A stretch of DNA of 64,000 nt from Sipunculus nudus (taxonomy: Eukaryota; Annelida; Sipuncula; Golfingiida; Sipunculidae). Below, piece after piece: positions 53,901 through 62,960 of the stretch. Both the position numbers and the translations under genes were made by a program. A model generated the notes under the pieces. That model was not told where the DNA came from and did no database searches. It saw only the letters and a program-made list of their open reading frames with translations. Location of the stretch: contig CM049313.1 of assembly GCA_026874595.1 (NCBI GenBank), positions 65,476,159 to 65,540,158 on the forward strand, in the 5' to 3' direction. Position 1 is the first letter of the stretch; each line of letters begins with the position of its first letter.

Positions 53901-56900
53901 GGGGCATCTAGTTTTAGTATAAATGTAGACTTTTCTCTAGTTTGCTTGCATAATATATATTAAAGCACAGGTTTCCTCATCACAAAGCCTAAGTTACATG
54001 CAAAAATTTACAATCAATTGGGGCACTACAACTTACAAGATTGATAATCAAATTGTTTGCATCAATGACCGATCATCGATTTTAATCAATCATCAGCCTA
54101 TCACAATTAGTCACACAAGTTGACACTGGGCAAGGACCATACCAGTGGTCCTCAATGCTACAGGGTCATGTAAATGTCCGAGTTGACAATCAGGGTTTCA
54201 ATCTTGATGACCATTTTGCAGGTTTAGTACGAAGTCAGATTTCAAATACTGATGTTCATGTAGTAGTTAATCACACTGTGAATGAGATGGTAAACATGGA
54301 AATTAAACACATGAAAATGGCTTCACATTGCGTATGAAAGTTGCTGTTCAGGCTCTTGTTACCATTTGAAAGAAGCATAATAAAGTACTGGTTTAGGCCA
54401 ATCTGTTGTCCTCGCAATTTCTAATTTATCCAAAGTGAAATGCTTAAAGTTTCATAAACGTATCTGATGAAGACTATTATTCATTATTTCTTATATATTT
54501 AATTATTGATTATACTTTTATCTGATATAACATTTATAATTTGAATGGAAACTGGAAAGAAATTAAATCTTGACTGTGGTATTGAAAAAAAATATTGATG
54601 TCACTCTTGTGGGGGAGACGTCTAATTGATCATTCCTAATTGTAGGTTTTTGTGCACAATGGTAAGACTTTTTCAGCATCAAAGGTTTTGCTGCCACTTA
54701 TTTTCTCCTGATTACTGGTGGCGTCTACCATACATTTAACAAAGATGGTTGCTTATTTGCAGTAGAAATAGTAAATATCAGTATACTGACACTTAATATT
54801 AGCCCTATGAATTCAGATGACCAGGTTAGTTCCATTATGTTAAACCAGGATTGACTTGCATATATTGGTAGGTAAGGTAAGCACACCCAAAATAATTTAC
54901 AGATCAGTTATAAGAATGCAATGAAGGAATGGGGCACAGACCTAGTTAACTAGAATGAAACAAAACCATACCTTGCAAAAAAACTTCATTATTTCAATGA
55001 AACTAATATCTGAGAAAAGAGTCTTTTTTTTTTACAACATCTCAACCCCAATTGACAAAGGTCAAGGTCACTGGTCACATGCTTAAACAACTACTAAACT
55101 TTGATTGGTTGTTTAATATCATAAACATTCTAAAATTTAAAAGAGTAACTGTCAAAGTGAGTCTGGAAAGATTTCTTATCATTAGAAAAATTTCATTCAT
55201 CATAATATCCCAAGATACTATTTCTTGTCATAAGATTTCATTTTCTGATAAAAAAAAATTATTTGAAAAAATATCTTATCAGAAGAAAAAATTCTTATCA
55301 TAAGAAAATGTTCTTTATTATTACTAGACAAATTGTCTTGCCCCTTTCCCTAGAAATGATTGTGCCATAAAATATTTCTTCTGATAGTAAAAATTTATTG
55401 ATACTGTGGCAAGAAAATTAATCTTTTCAAGAAAATTATTTTGCTGTGTGATACTTTGAGATTACTGGGATGACCATAACTGATCCGGTCAAAAGAAAAT
55501 TATTAAAGGACAGAGGTACCAATCTCCTGTTCTGCTCCCAGCATCCATATACAGTAAAACCTGTAAATTACAACCACCAAGGGGAACTTGATAAACTGGT
55601 CACATTTGTGAGGTGGTTGTCTAAATGAGGTCTTATATATAAAAAGCCAAAAAGAATTGGGACCTGTATAAAGAGGGTGTTGCTAAACTGAGGTGGTCTT
55701 TAGGTGAGGTTTAACTGTATCCACCAGTGAGCTGTAGGGGGGGGGGGGGTAATTCTCTGTTATTTTCTCTCTATCTTTAAGAAACCTCAAACCAAGGGGA
55801 TTTGGGTAATTTGTACCTTAGGTGAAGGTTGGTGGCAGAATTGAATTTAATAACAGGTTGCATAAAGGTACATCTTGACTTTGTTTGCTTCACAGAGTCA
55901 AAAAAACTTTGGTAGGCTTTTCCGACTCCTCTGTTGTGTACCCGTTATAATAAAAAAGAATTTGCTTAAACACTCTTGAGATTTTTTTAGGCTACCTGTT
56001 GTATATGGGGATACTGATGAATTGAGGAATGTAAACCAGTTCTCATTCTCTGAGATTCCCAAGTTTTATTTATTTGTTTCAGAAACCTCAACTGCATTTA
56101 TTTACAGTAAAATTGAATTAATGATCAAGTATAAGATATTGGAATGACTACTGATAGGAATATGGGAAAGATGCAGTAAAATGAATGTGAACAGATTGAG
56201 TGCTTGATATCACCTTGGCTTGAGATGTTAACCAACTATAAATGGTAACAGTAAAATGCATATATGTGTATATACAAACTTACAATGAATGGTTAATTGA
56301 TGGTCATTTTTTTAATTGGTCTTTCTTTAATGACCTTGACCTATACTGACCTGTAATCTTTTACTCAGATCCACCCACATATGCAGAGAGTATCAGCGGA
56401 GCAGTAGACATCCGAGATGAGGATGATGACCACTTGTGCACCATGGGAGATTTAACGTACACCCCAATGTATACGTATGTGTATGACTACCGATATCGGC
56501 CACCACCTGCCTACTCTGAGGTAAACAATTGAATAATTGATGCAATGAATTGCAACCCCTTGATAAAATTGTAATTGATTTTTAACCTCCAAATCCATTT
56601 GGTTTGATAATTTTATTTTTGGCAAGTTCCAACCTGAGCCCCTCAGTGAACTGTCAGTTTCTTTAAGGAGAATGCGTAGATATCAAAACCATTTATATAG
56701 ATACAATACTCGTTGGTAACCTCTCCACTTGCATTGAAACAAAAAAGGGTTGGTAAACAGAGGGCTAGTGATGCACCAGTGATTTTTCGTTCAACCCTGT
56801 TAGGATTGCCCTTCACTTCCAAAGATTGCAGGTTGTATGTAACCAGTCGTAACTGTTCATATCCCCCAGACCTGCCAACTAGTCCGATTTAATCATACTT

Positions 56901-57891
56901 AGTCCAATTTTTAAGATGTTTGCCAGGAGAAAATTGTATTAGTATGATTTCTTAGTATTCTTGGAAAAGAAATTCATTCTGCCAATCAAAAGATTTCCTG
57001 TCAGTAAATTCTGATTGAACTTCATATGTTCATTCATTGTTTATTCATTCCATTACCCAATAAATCCTAAGCAGTTAAAACTCTATCTATTGTAGCTTTT
57101 ACTCACTGAGTGGCATTCTGTAAAGATTGTGTGTGTGCATGTGCTATTTAAATGTAACCTTTCAACTGTGGCACTAGCATGCGCTGCAAAATGGACCCTT
57201 TAACCAGTTTCTATTTCCAATCGCTGTGTCTGCAAATTTATTGAAATGCATGTATCAACCTTTAATGAGAGCAATTTCTGGGACACACTGCATGGTGAAA
57301 GAAGCCATGAACAAAAATACACATAATATAAACGCAGATACGTGACTGCGGCTTTCGGTCAATTCCCTTGTAAGTGATCTCCATTGAACACTGTATAAAA
57401 TTGTCAGTATTAATAAAGTCTTTCAAATTGCCAGATTACGGGCTTCCTCTGAAAATGCAGTAAAATAAAAAATAACCATGTTGTAAAGAGATCTGGACTC
57501 TACCAGGGGTCCTAAGCCTTTGGCACAGGCCTTCATTAAGATTTCCAGCTTTCAAATGTTGGCAGGTCTGATCCCCCATTGTGACTGGGTCTTTAGTTGT
57601 CAACGAAACCAACTGAAAGAAACAGTGTAAAAAATAAGGTGGACAGGGGGTGTTGAAAAATAGAATGGCCGTTAGGCCGGACATAGATGTATTAACTGGG
57701 ATGGTGATGCAGTCACTCTTGCCGGACTTTATTTCATGATGTCAGCAAATTCTGTTAAGCTAGTACGTAGGAGGAACTGTTATACATGTGTGGTTATTAG
57801 GCTATGGTTTCAATAAGACAAATTTGATTGACACTTTTCCTTTGATTGACAGGTCGATCCACATCCAATGATAATGAATAGCAGATTATAG
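16052..57891 (+). CDS. ARRDC3: Alpha-arrestin (ARRDC2/3/TXNIP group), complete, nine coding exons
   Basis: Membrane-trafficking adaptor: alpha-arrestins bind receptors and transporters and recruit NEDD4-type HECT ubiquitin ligases through PPxY motifs. Exons: 16052-16310, 32398-32470, 38434-38581, 39827-39929, 41131-41271, 42722-42837, 43677-43881, 56369-56520, 57853-57891. They sum to 1236 nt, or 411 residues plus TAG, close to the roughly 400-residue family length. Order: arrestin N domain (about 6-155, with KVHWTESRS, RHEFFFSFELP, GKHGSIRYWLKAE), arrestin C domain (about 165-310, with EKTLCCWLCTSGPISISA, GYCPGESI, LLKIPAVSPSIMNC, IPGAYNLSLHLPVVIGT), then a proline/tyrosine-rich tail with PPPY (334-337), PPTY (350-353) and PPAY (394-397). 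All introns are GT-AG with matching phases. The first ATG giving MGKLKCF is chosen as start. Closest to ARRDC3 or ARRDC2 by motif; the exact orthologue cannot be settled by eye because invertebrates have few alpha-arrestins of this clade. Confidence 0.94.
16522..18526. mobile_element. 2.0-kb non-autonomous hAT element with GTACTTG arrays
   Basis: The termini CAGGCTTGGGTCAAGTACA and its exact inverse are flanked by GTTTCGAC (16514-16521) and GTTTCTAC (18527-18534), an 8-bp duplication with one change. Both ends are filled with TACTTGTACTTGTACTCAAG repeats. It carries another hAT at 17301-17954 and an ATTACT-rich tract near 17040-17160. Confidence 0.9.
17301..17954. mobile_element. 654-bp hAT MITE nested inside a hAT
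   Basis: It begins TAGTGGTGGGAGTCGGTT and ends GATTGGCCCACCTCTA, which are imperfect inverted ends. It is flanked by GTTGGTAT (17293-17300) and GTTGGTAA (17955-17962). A second, reverse copy is at 990-1835. Confidence 0.87.
19342..21778 (+). mobile_element. Second family I copy, inserted inside the first
   Basis: It starts TAGCTCAGCTGACTTTCAGT and ends GACCCATGGGTCACTTGT. Removing it leaves CATTTTTCCATTAAAAACCC, identical to the empty site in the copy at 50538-53119, so insertion was between T residues without duplication. Inside, 19590-20160 holds four to five ~145-bp units dense in AGGTCA. Confidence 0.9.
19590..20170 (+). repeat. Tandem ~145-bp units carrying DR1 motifs
   Basis: Units begin near 19599, 19746, 19892, 20020 and 20160 with CC(A/T)(A/T)ACCTTCCATCTTTCACAT-like text. 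Perfect AGGTCAAAGGTCA occurs at 19833-19845, 19968-19980 and 20107-20119. Confidence 0.85.
21872..22895 (-). repeat. Tandem array of about four ~280-310-bp tRNA-like units
   Basis: Each unit has, on the minus strand, an A-box-like TAGC(G/A)AAGCGG (unit 3 at 22557-22547) about 32 nt ahead of a B box GGTTCGAAACC (21926-21916, 22205-22195, 22514-22504). The fourth unit, near 22781, is degenerate. Units also share GAGGGGAAAATCCTGGG and AGCGTTCTGC(C/T)ATCAGAACA. The long open frame across them is a by-product. Confidence 0.8.
22982..24583 (+). mobile_element. Family IV element nested in family I
   Basis: Left end AAAGCGGGTGCCCTATAGTA followed by a GTCCGTC-type tract; right end near GCGGGGCCCTTACT. 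The flanking family I sequence resumes with TTTAATCAAGATTCAATTGA. The left end matches the copy at 28829. The right boundary is approximate. Confidence 0.6.
25894..28537 (+). mobile_element. Family II Helentron-like element, 2.6 kb
   Basis: It begins TAGCGAACCTGTGAGC and ends CACAGGTTCGCATT, then the hairpin AGGCCTGTAGGCCT and TGT. Removing it restores TTGTTAATAAAATAAATG exactly as in the uninterrupted copy at 52927, so insertion was T|T without duplication. It contains ~240-bp internal repeats (26090-26900) and a minisatellite of GTTCACTCAGTGCAG units (27785-28090). Confidence 0.88.
28829..29614 (+). mobile_element. Family IV element with three ~124-bp units
   Basis: Begins AAAAGCGGTGCCCTATAATG and ends AGGGGCACTTGT before TT; GTGCCC and GGGCAC are inverted. 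Three repeats beginning with CTTTCCC(T/A)AATTCACAGGG occupy about 28950-29330. No coding potential. Confidence 0.7.
29831..29899. repeat. (AT)n microsatellite
   Basis: About 34 AT dinucleotides in intron 1 of the arrestin gene. Confidence 0.95.
30521..31714 (+). mobile_element. Pearl-like element with six 180-bp units
   Basis: Inverted ends ATGCCCCCGCC and GGCGGGGGCAT bracket six units (starting about 30602, 30782, 30962, 31142, 31322, 31502) that share GGACTTTTTTTCGC, TGCAGATATTGGCC and AAAATTTCATGAAAAATA. After the right inverted end is a hairpin (TGTGTCG-TTC-CGACACA) and CTAG. This left arm, tandem core and right arm layout resembles bivalve pearl elements, considered Helitron-like; the family name is an inference. 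Confidence 0.8.
31715..32397. other. End of arrestin intron 1
   Basis: AT-rich with no repeat family recognised; leads to the exon 2 acceptor. Confidence 0.4.
32398..32470 (+). CDS. ARRDC3: ARRDC exon 2
   Basis: 73 nt, phase 1 in and phase 2 out, donor GTAAGT. It encodes SSEVRETLVEGRHEFFFSFELPI. The acceptor is the tandem GAGCAG, so an alternative use three bases earlier would add one residue. Confidence 0.9.
32471..33697. other. Start of arrestin intron 2
   Basis: Unassigned intronic sequence with a short C run near 32525. No exon or repeat seen. Confidence 0.4.
33698..37205 (+). mobile_element. Family I copy in intron 2, carrying a pogo-like MITE
   Basis: It starts TAGCTCAGCTGACTATAAGT and ends GACCCATGGGTCCCTTGT, flanked by T on both sides. 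It shares interior segments with the copy at 48352-50225, for example near 34440 and 49115. The element at 35455-36511 interrupts it. Confidence 0.85.
35455..36511. mobile_element. 1.06-kb pogo/Tigger-like MITE
   Basis: The ends CAGTAGAACACCTG and CAGGCGTTCTACTG are inverted and each is flanked by TA, the target of Tc1/mariner/pogo elements. Subterminal GGCCTTAATACAGGAGT-like repeats are present. No transposase frame. Confidence 0.78.
37212..37366. mobile_element. Right-end fragment of the GTACTTG hAT family
   Basis: TACTTGTACTTGTACTCAAG repeats and the end CTTGACACGAGGCTG match the right end of 16522-18526. The left part is missing. Confidence 0.75.
37380..38100 (+). repeat. Degenerate dispersed repeat
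   Basis: Contains ATAGCGCTAAATCAAGAAAA and a frame with YRRILNQIQDSTGSQCS, a text I associate with dispersed invertebrate repeats rather than genes. The class is not determined. Confidence 0.35.
38434..38581 (+). CDS. ARRDC3: ARRDC exon 3
   Basis: 148 nt; acceptor AAG after a pyrimidine-rich stretch, donor GTAACT. It encodes GIATSFEGKHGSIRYWLKAE and continues through KKAFTVISPIDINKPEYQ, the end of the arrestin N domain. Confidence 0.92.
39827..39929 (+). CDS. ARRDC3: ARRDC exon 4
   Basis: 103 nt, phase 0 in and phase 1 out, donor GTGAGT. It encodes EKTLCCWLCTSGPISISA, the signature linking the N and C arrestin domains in ARRDC2, ARRDC3 and TXNIP, then RRGYCPG. Confidence 0.93.
41131..41271 (+). 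CDS. ARRDC3: ARRDC exon 5
   Basis: 141 nt, phase 1 in and out, acceptor TTTCAG, donor GTCAGT. It encodes ESIAISADFENHSSRTIIPY and YATLHQTQTFFANGKSR, core strands of the arrestin C domain. Confidence 0.92.
42722..42837 (+). CDS. ARRDC3: ARRDC exon 6
   Basis: 116 nt, phase 1 in and phase 0 out, donor GTCAGT. It encodes the conserved LLKIPAVSPSIMNCCVIKVD block followed by YYVK. Confidence 0.92.
43008..43676. repeat. Minisatellite abutting the exon 7 acceptor
   Basis: About 20 units of 30-34 nt with the consensus CATCTGTTACAGATTGCATT and GATCTGATTGAACA. A 65-66-nt dimer (GAGCTGACTGAAAACATCTG, CTGCAGATTG) is amplified at 43197-43490. The last unit ends as the functional acceptor TTTTACAG before ATTG of exon 7. 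Confidence 0.92.
43677..43881 (+). CDS. ARRDC3: ARRDC exon 7 (end of arrestin C domain, first PPxY)
   Basis: 205 nt, phase 0 in and phase 1 out, donor GTCAGT. It encodes IPGAYNLSLHLPVVIGTVPY and then the tail segment LPAPPPYRETATPPPP with a PPPY motif. The acceptor TTTTACAG is the last unit of a minisatellite. The frame stays open for about 54 codons past the donor, so intron retention would give a truncated tail. Confidence 0.92.
43882..48351. other. First part of arrestin intron 7
   Basis: AT-rich unassigned sequence. A short fragment near 44235 (ATGCCCTCGCAACAATAGTC) resembles the arm of a pearl-like repeat. No exon is supported. Confidence 0.4.
48352..50225 (+). mobile_element. Family I copy B in intron 7
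   Basis: It starts TAGCTCAGCTGACTATAAGT and ends with CAGTGACCCATAGGTCCCTTGT. It has C22 at 49239-49260. Its right half matches the copy at 33698-37205. Confidence 0.88.
50538..53119 (+). mobile_element. Family I copy C in intron 7, uninterrupted reference
   Basis: 2582 bp from TAGCTCAGCTGAC to GACCCATAGGTCCCTTGT. It aligns with the split pieces of 16424-28728 and supplies the empty sites for the insertions there. Confidence 0.9.
53137..53911 (+). mobile_element. Pearl-like element, second copy with four units
   Basis: Left arm GGCCGGGGCATATAGTTTTT, units starting about 53222, 53398, 53555 and 53712, right arm GGCGGGGGCATCTAG. It lacks the 18-nt hairpin found before CTAG in the copy at 30521-31714. 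It starts just after the end of copy C. Confidence 0.75.
53912..56368. other. Last part of arrestin intron 7
   Basis: Holds the MITE at 55552-55717 and otherwise unassigned sequence, including many TTATCA/TGATAAG motifs near 55180-55310. Confidence 0.4.
55552..55717. mobile_element. 166-bp TA-flanked MITE
   Basis: Starts CAGTAAAACCTGTAAATTAC, ends GAGGTTTAACTG, flanked by TA. Related to 62341-62521 through AC(C/A)T(G/A)(G/T)ATAAA and GGTGGTTG(T/C)-type text. Pogo/Tigger-like ends. Confidence 0.8.
56369..56520 (+). CDS. ARRDC3: ARRDC exon 8 (PPTY and PPAY motifs)
   Basis: 152 nt, phase 1 in and phase 0 out, acceptor TTACTCAG, donor GTAAAC. It encodes PPTYAES, an acidic DEDDD stretch and RYRPPPAYSE. 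These motifs are the expected docking sites for WW domains of NEDD4-family ligases. Confidence 0.92.
57853..57891 (+). CDS. ARRDC3: ARRDC exon 9 (C-terminus and stop)
   Basis: 39 nt in phase 0 after acceptor TTGACAG. It encodes VDPHPMIMNSRL and a TAG stop. A short last exon continuing an (A/P)YSE-(V/I)DP motif is typical of ARRDC2/3. Confidence 0.88.
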   Translation, partial: VDPHPMIMNSRL

Positions 57892-59888
57892 TGGTCAGGA
57901 TTGGCTGAAGGAGATGCACAAACAAAAGTGGACTGACTGTCTCAGGGCATCAATTTTAGGAGACGTTGTTGGACATAGGGTTCAACAAAATGCCAGTACA
58001 ACTATGACATGAGGAGCAGGAATCTTAAGGGAGGTAGGATGGTAGTGACTGTCATGGATCTGATAGTTGTTTATGTGGGAGCATACACTAAATTAGAGAC
58101 TTATCTATTAAGGATGTTGCATACAGACAGTAGCTGAACTGTAATTTTTTTATAGTATGAGTGCTCTGGTGTGGACTAAGAAAATGTTGGTGTGCTTTAA
58201 ATTTATAGGGTTTGTTACTAAAGCAGGTCATGTTGTTACTTGTTCCACTTCCACACACAATATGATTGTGGCCATGAATTTAAATCAGATAGTTTCCAAA
58301 ACATCCTAAAGTGTTCACACAGACATTTAGCACCAAAGAAAGCAGTGTTGATTTCATATGTGAAACAATGGTACAACTTACTGATACAAGCAATTAATAG
58401 CACTTGTGCTTCAAAATTAGGACTAAACCATTTCAGCGTGTTCACATGGCATCAAACAAAATGGATTATAAGATTCATATCAGAAACAGTCTCACACCAC
58501 CTCCAGGATTAAACAGATTGAAAAAGCTTTGGAATGGCAGTTGAATGCTATGTTCCTATCCAAAATAGTTTGAAACTGTTTTTGCACTTGCAATGGGAAT
58601 GGGGTGTGATTTCATTGTTCTCCCTTCCTATTGGCCCCTTCAAAAGCAGTACACCTATAATCATTTTACACCGTGATGATTCCGGAGGTTTATTTTTCTG
58701 TATGAATATTGAGAAAGTGATGTTTTGAAAAACTTCACATTTAGAATGCTTGTCTTTACTCTGTTTGGTGTAAATTTAATCTTATAAGTTGGCCTTGAAA
58801 TCTAAAATTTTAACAATTAAATCAACTTCCTCAATTCATGAGATTAATTTACCTGTACCAATTAATACCAGTATATTAGAACTACCACAATTAATTCCAG
58901 ATCTACAGTATTTCTTAGTGTGTGTGAATTATTATGTACTTCCAGGCCAGGATGTCAATGTTAGTTGATAATGGCGGGTTTAAATGGGTGCTGACTTCAT
59001 CCAAATGTGCAGGTAGTAATTATTGTTTTCATTGATACCATTTACTGTTCACATCTCCATCTGGTGGTCATTTGGTGAAAGTAAGTAACTCTGCTGGAGA
59101 TATTTATACAAGAAAATCCATCTGTAGGCTTTCAGATGATTGAAGAATTGCAGCAATATAATTCATTATCCAGCTTAATGTCAGCAAGAATTATTTCAGA
59201 TAAAAATAATGTTAAGCTTCAACACTAGGTGGTGCTGTTTGCAAAGCAGGTTCTACTGTAAGTAATGCTTTTGGTTTCTCAACATATTTTGCAGAGCAAA
59301 ACAGAATGAACATGTCATTATTGATATATATTTATAACATTTAGCCATTTATACTGCCAGAGGTTTGTCTGTGTTTGCATGTTAACTCTACTCAGACATA
59401 CGTTCATGCCAATTTAATCGTGTATGATCACAACAAAATATATTTAACTTCTAAAAGTATTAAAATAAGTTATGCATCAAGGTATAAAAAATAGATACAT
59501 TTGTGTGAAATTATATCATACAACAGGTACTCTTATCAAAATCCTCAAAAACTACCAGGCAGTAAAAATATGGAATGTTTAGAATTATGAATGTTATTTT
59601 ATTTATTGTTTTGTGTAATGAAACAGGGTTTTACTCATAGTTAAAATGATATGATATAAATCAGCCCATTCGAAGATTATCACCAACATTTTTGTTACCC
59701 AGTGTCAACTTACGGTCCTCAACCAGTGGTTATATTTAAATCTGTGACACACAACTCTCTGTTTTCTGATTCTTGGCCCTGTGCCAGCCCTGATGTTGAG
59801 ACCCCCAAAAAACGTGCTGAACAAAACAACAATTAAAACAAAAAAAAGATCTAGAATGAATGCAGTGTTTAATGCTGTTAGAGGAGTG
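57892..59888 (+). other. Putative ARRDC 3' UTR and downstream sequence
   Basis: No repeat family seen elsewhere in the window is recognised here and no long open frame exists. No canonical AATAAA was noticed in the first 2 kb after the stop; ATTAAA variants occur near 58808 and 59813. The transcript end cannot be placed. Confidence 0.3.
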
Positions 59889-59890
59889 TA

Positions 59891-60263
59891 CCGTAAAATC
59901 TCCACTTAAAACCGCACTTCTGATTAAAACCGCACCCAGACTTCGCCGAATTTCCAGGTGAGACACCGCGAGAGGCTCAAATACTAAGAACCCCCCTTTA
60001 AAACCGCACCAACTTTTGCTACGGAATGATTTGACAAAAGACACAATCAAGCTATCATCTAGAAATGAACACGTGTAGGTTGCGACTCGGCCATTCCTGT
60101 CAACATTAAAATTCCTTGGCATATTATTTAAACACGATGTCTGTCAGGAAGATATTCAGGAAACCCTTCTAGTATAAACCGCACAGTGCTTTCAGGAAAT
60201 CAACCCGATTTCAAGATTTTGAATTTCTTGATTAAACCGCGGTTTTAAGTGGAGATTTTACGG
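59891..60263. mobile_element. 373-bp mariner/pogo-like MITE with perfect 25-bp inverted ends
   Basis: The ends starting CCGTAAAATCTCCACTTAAA are identical inverted repeats over 25 nt, flanked by TA (59889-59890 and 60264-60265). ACCGCAC motifs recur inside. The ORFs crossing it do not resemble a transposase. Confidence 0.92.
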
Positions 60264-62280
60264 TAGTGACAACTTTAGCCATAGGCCGCTTATCTGTATT
60301 AGCTCAGTTTCTGTAGACTGCCTGAAAGGTGGTTTAGGGTATTTCGGTTCACTTCAGTCCAGTTTACAGTTAACCGGTTTCAAGGGCATACAGGCAAATC
60401 AGCTTCTAGTATGTACGAGGTAAGTTTACTACCAACTAACTCAGTCGTTCCCACAAAATGTAAATTTCGTCTGCAAGTTTAATTATAGACACAGGGCTCA
60501 CAGCAAACTCATGTTTGTTGAACAAACTGAATCAGGCTTTTGTAAAGCAAACTAAGTGTGGACACAAAATGTACTACTACTTCAAGACTAAAGTAAATTG
60601 GTCCAGTAAAATCCTACTTAGATGAGAACCAAGTGTGAATACAACCTTTGTTTCACAGAAACTCAATTTTTCAAGTCCCATTGTTCGTCCATTCTTGTAT
60701 GATTGGTTATTTGTTTTGCTACCATAATCAGCATATTGTGTGTGCTTTTGATACATTTTGTTTTGTTCATGTTCTGACAATCACTTAAATAGCCTGTATT
60801 GTGGTAGCTGTTGACCAAACTTGACCAGTGTCAAGATCTGAAGAATATTTGCTGTAACATAGTCAAGCAGTTGTGATCCAGACACTTGAAGTACTCAACA
60901 ACCTGGCTATACTCAGGAATTTGGTTCAATATATGTTCATTTACTCATTTTTTACAGGGCCCCTTTTTTTAAATTGTAGATTGAATGTTTGCATAACGAT
61001 TTTGTAATGATGGGGTTGCAAGCAGTGAAATTATCAAATGGTTGCTGCCAATTCAAAATCTCACATAATTATAAATGTATATAAAACTTGACTCCACAAC
61101 AACAAAATATTATATAGGTTATATTATAATATTTATATATTTGTCTCAGCTGTGGCCTTAAATGGAAGGTTCACTGTATGTCTATATTTATATTTGTGTC
61201 TCAGCAGTGGCCATAATTGAACAGTTCCATGTATAAATCTTGTGTTTGGGACATACACACATATACACATGCAGGTTTCTCTTCTTGTGGCTTAAGTTTG
61301 TTATAGTCGGGAACCAGTTCCTTATGTGAAGTATCAGCATTTTGAAAGAGACATAATCACATGCAATTTATGTTATATATACATGAAATATAGTATATTC
61401 TTCTAAAAATATTTTGGTATCTGCCAAAATTACATTCTAAAATCATTTGCCCATCCTAGTACACAATGAAAATAAGCTTGCATCTGGCACAACCGGTTGT
61501 GCAAAACATACAGATAGAGCACACCTGGTGGCAATTTTTAGGCTTCCAACTCCTTGTTTTGGGCGTTGTCTCACTCACAGATCCACAAAAACATGAAAAA
61601 CAGGTGAATCAGAGGTGATAAGTTTGTATACTTACAGATTCAGCCAAAAAGAACTATTAGTGAATTAATGCACATGTTATTGCAAATGATTATTCACCTT
61701 TAAGTTAGACCAGGGGATGTTCATGGACTGATGCATGAGTAACTGAGTATAGATGCAAGTTTATTAGTTATTTGTATCACTTTGTCTGATATGACCAACC
61801 TCCATGTAGGTTACAACAATAAGAAATGCCATTTTATGTTAAGTCAGTGCACAAAAGATGAATAATGACAACTTTATTTTTTGGTGTAATTTGCCCCCAT
61901 CTTCATATACAACTGTAAAGGTGTGTTGTCAGTCAAATAAGAACTTTAATATGTGACATGAGGAGTTAGAAAAGCACACACATACACAAGAAAGATGAAA
62001 GCTTTTTCATTTAATATCTTTCAGTGTAAAGTCTGATAATTGTCTGAAGAGAACATCATTGATGTGCGGAATGTAGGAGGTTAGTGTACTTTATATGACC
62101 TCTTTGAAAGGTCAGTAGATATGACAACATGACAAAATGTTGAATATTAATATGTTGTGCCAAATTATATCAATTTATATCACTTTGCTGCATTATCTGT
62201 AATAGTTAGGTTGATGTCCAGTATCTAGCATTGTAGCAGCTCAGACGTACATGTCAGCTTTCTTTAGTGCAGTGGATGAT
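60264..62280. other. Unassigned downstream sequence
   Basis: AT-rich; no gene, repeat family or RNA recognised. Confidence 0.4.
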
Positions 62281-62286
62281 CAACAA

Positions 62287-62660
<374 letters not shown>

Positions 62661-62814
62661 GTTGTAGCAATAGGTTGTAATGATACATCTGTCATGCATC
62701 TTGATATGTGATAGAAGGTTACTGACTTACTGGTGTGATATTAGAAAGTAGACCTTGCAAAAACCATGCGGTATGTATTATAAAGACTACATATTCCAAG
62801 TTTTACTCTTAGTG

Positions 62815-62960
62815 GAGCATAGTGCCATAATGGTTAGGTTGCTTGACTTGTAACTACAAGGTTTTGGGTTTGTGTCCCATTCTTACCGCTTTCCTTGACA
62901 ATACTCCTATGCAAATAAAGTCATTACCTCATGGGTGTGTATTCTTGACCCAGGAGTTAA
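62815..62960 (+). mobile_element. Decayed tRNA-derived SINE
   Basis: TAGTGCCATAATGGTTAGG resembles an A box and D-arm, and GGTTTGTGTCC (about 62867) is a B box with two changes, at tRNA-like spacing. The cloverleaf is not intact. Confidence 0.45.

Noticed and set aside
59736-60122. 128-codon minus-strand frame over the MITE at 59891
   Set aside because: Covers inverted repeat ends and flank, with no transposase motifs.
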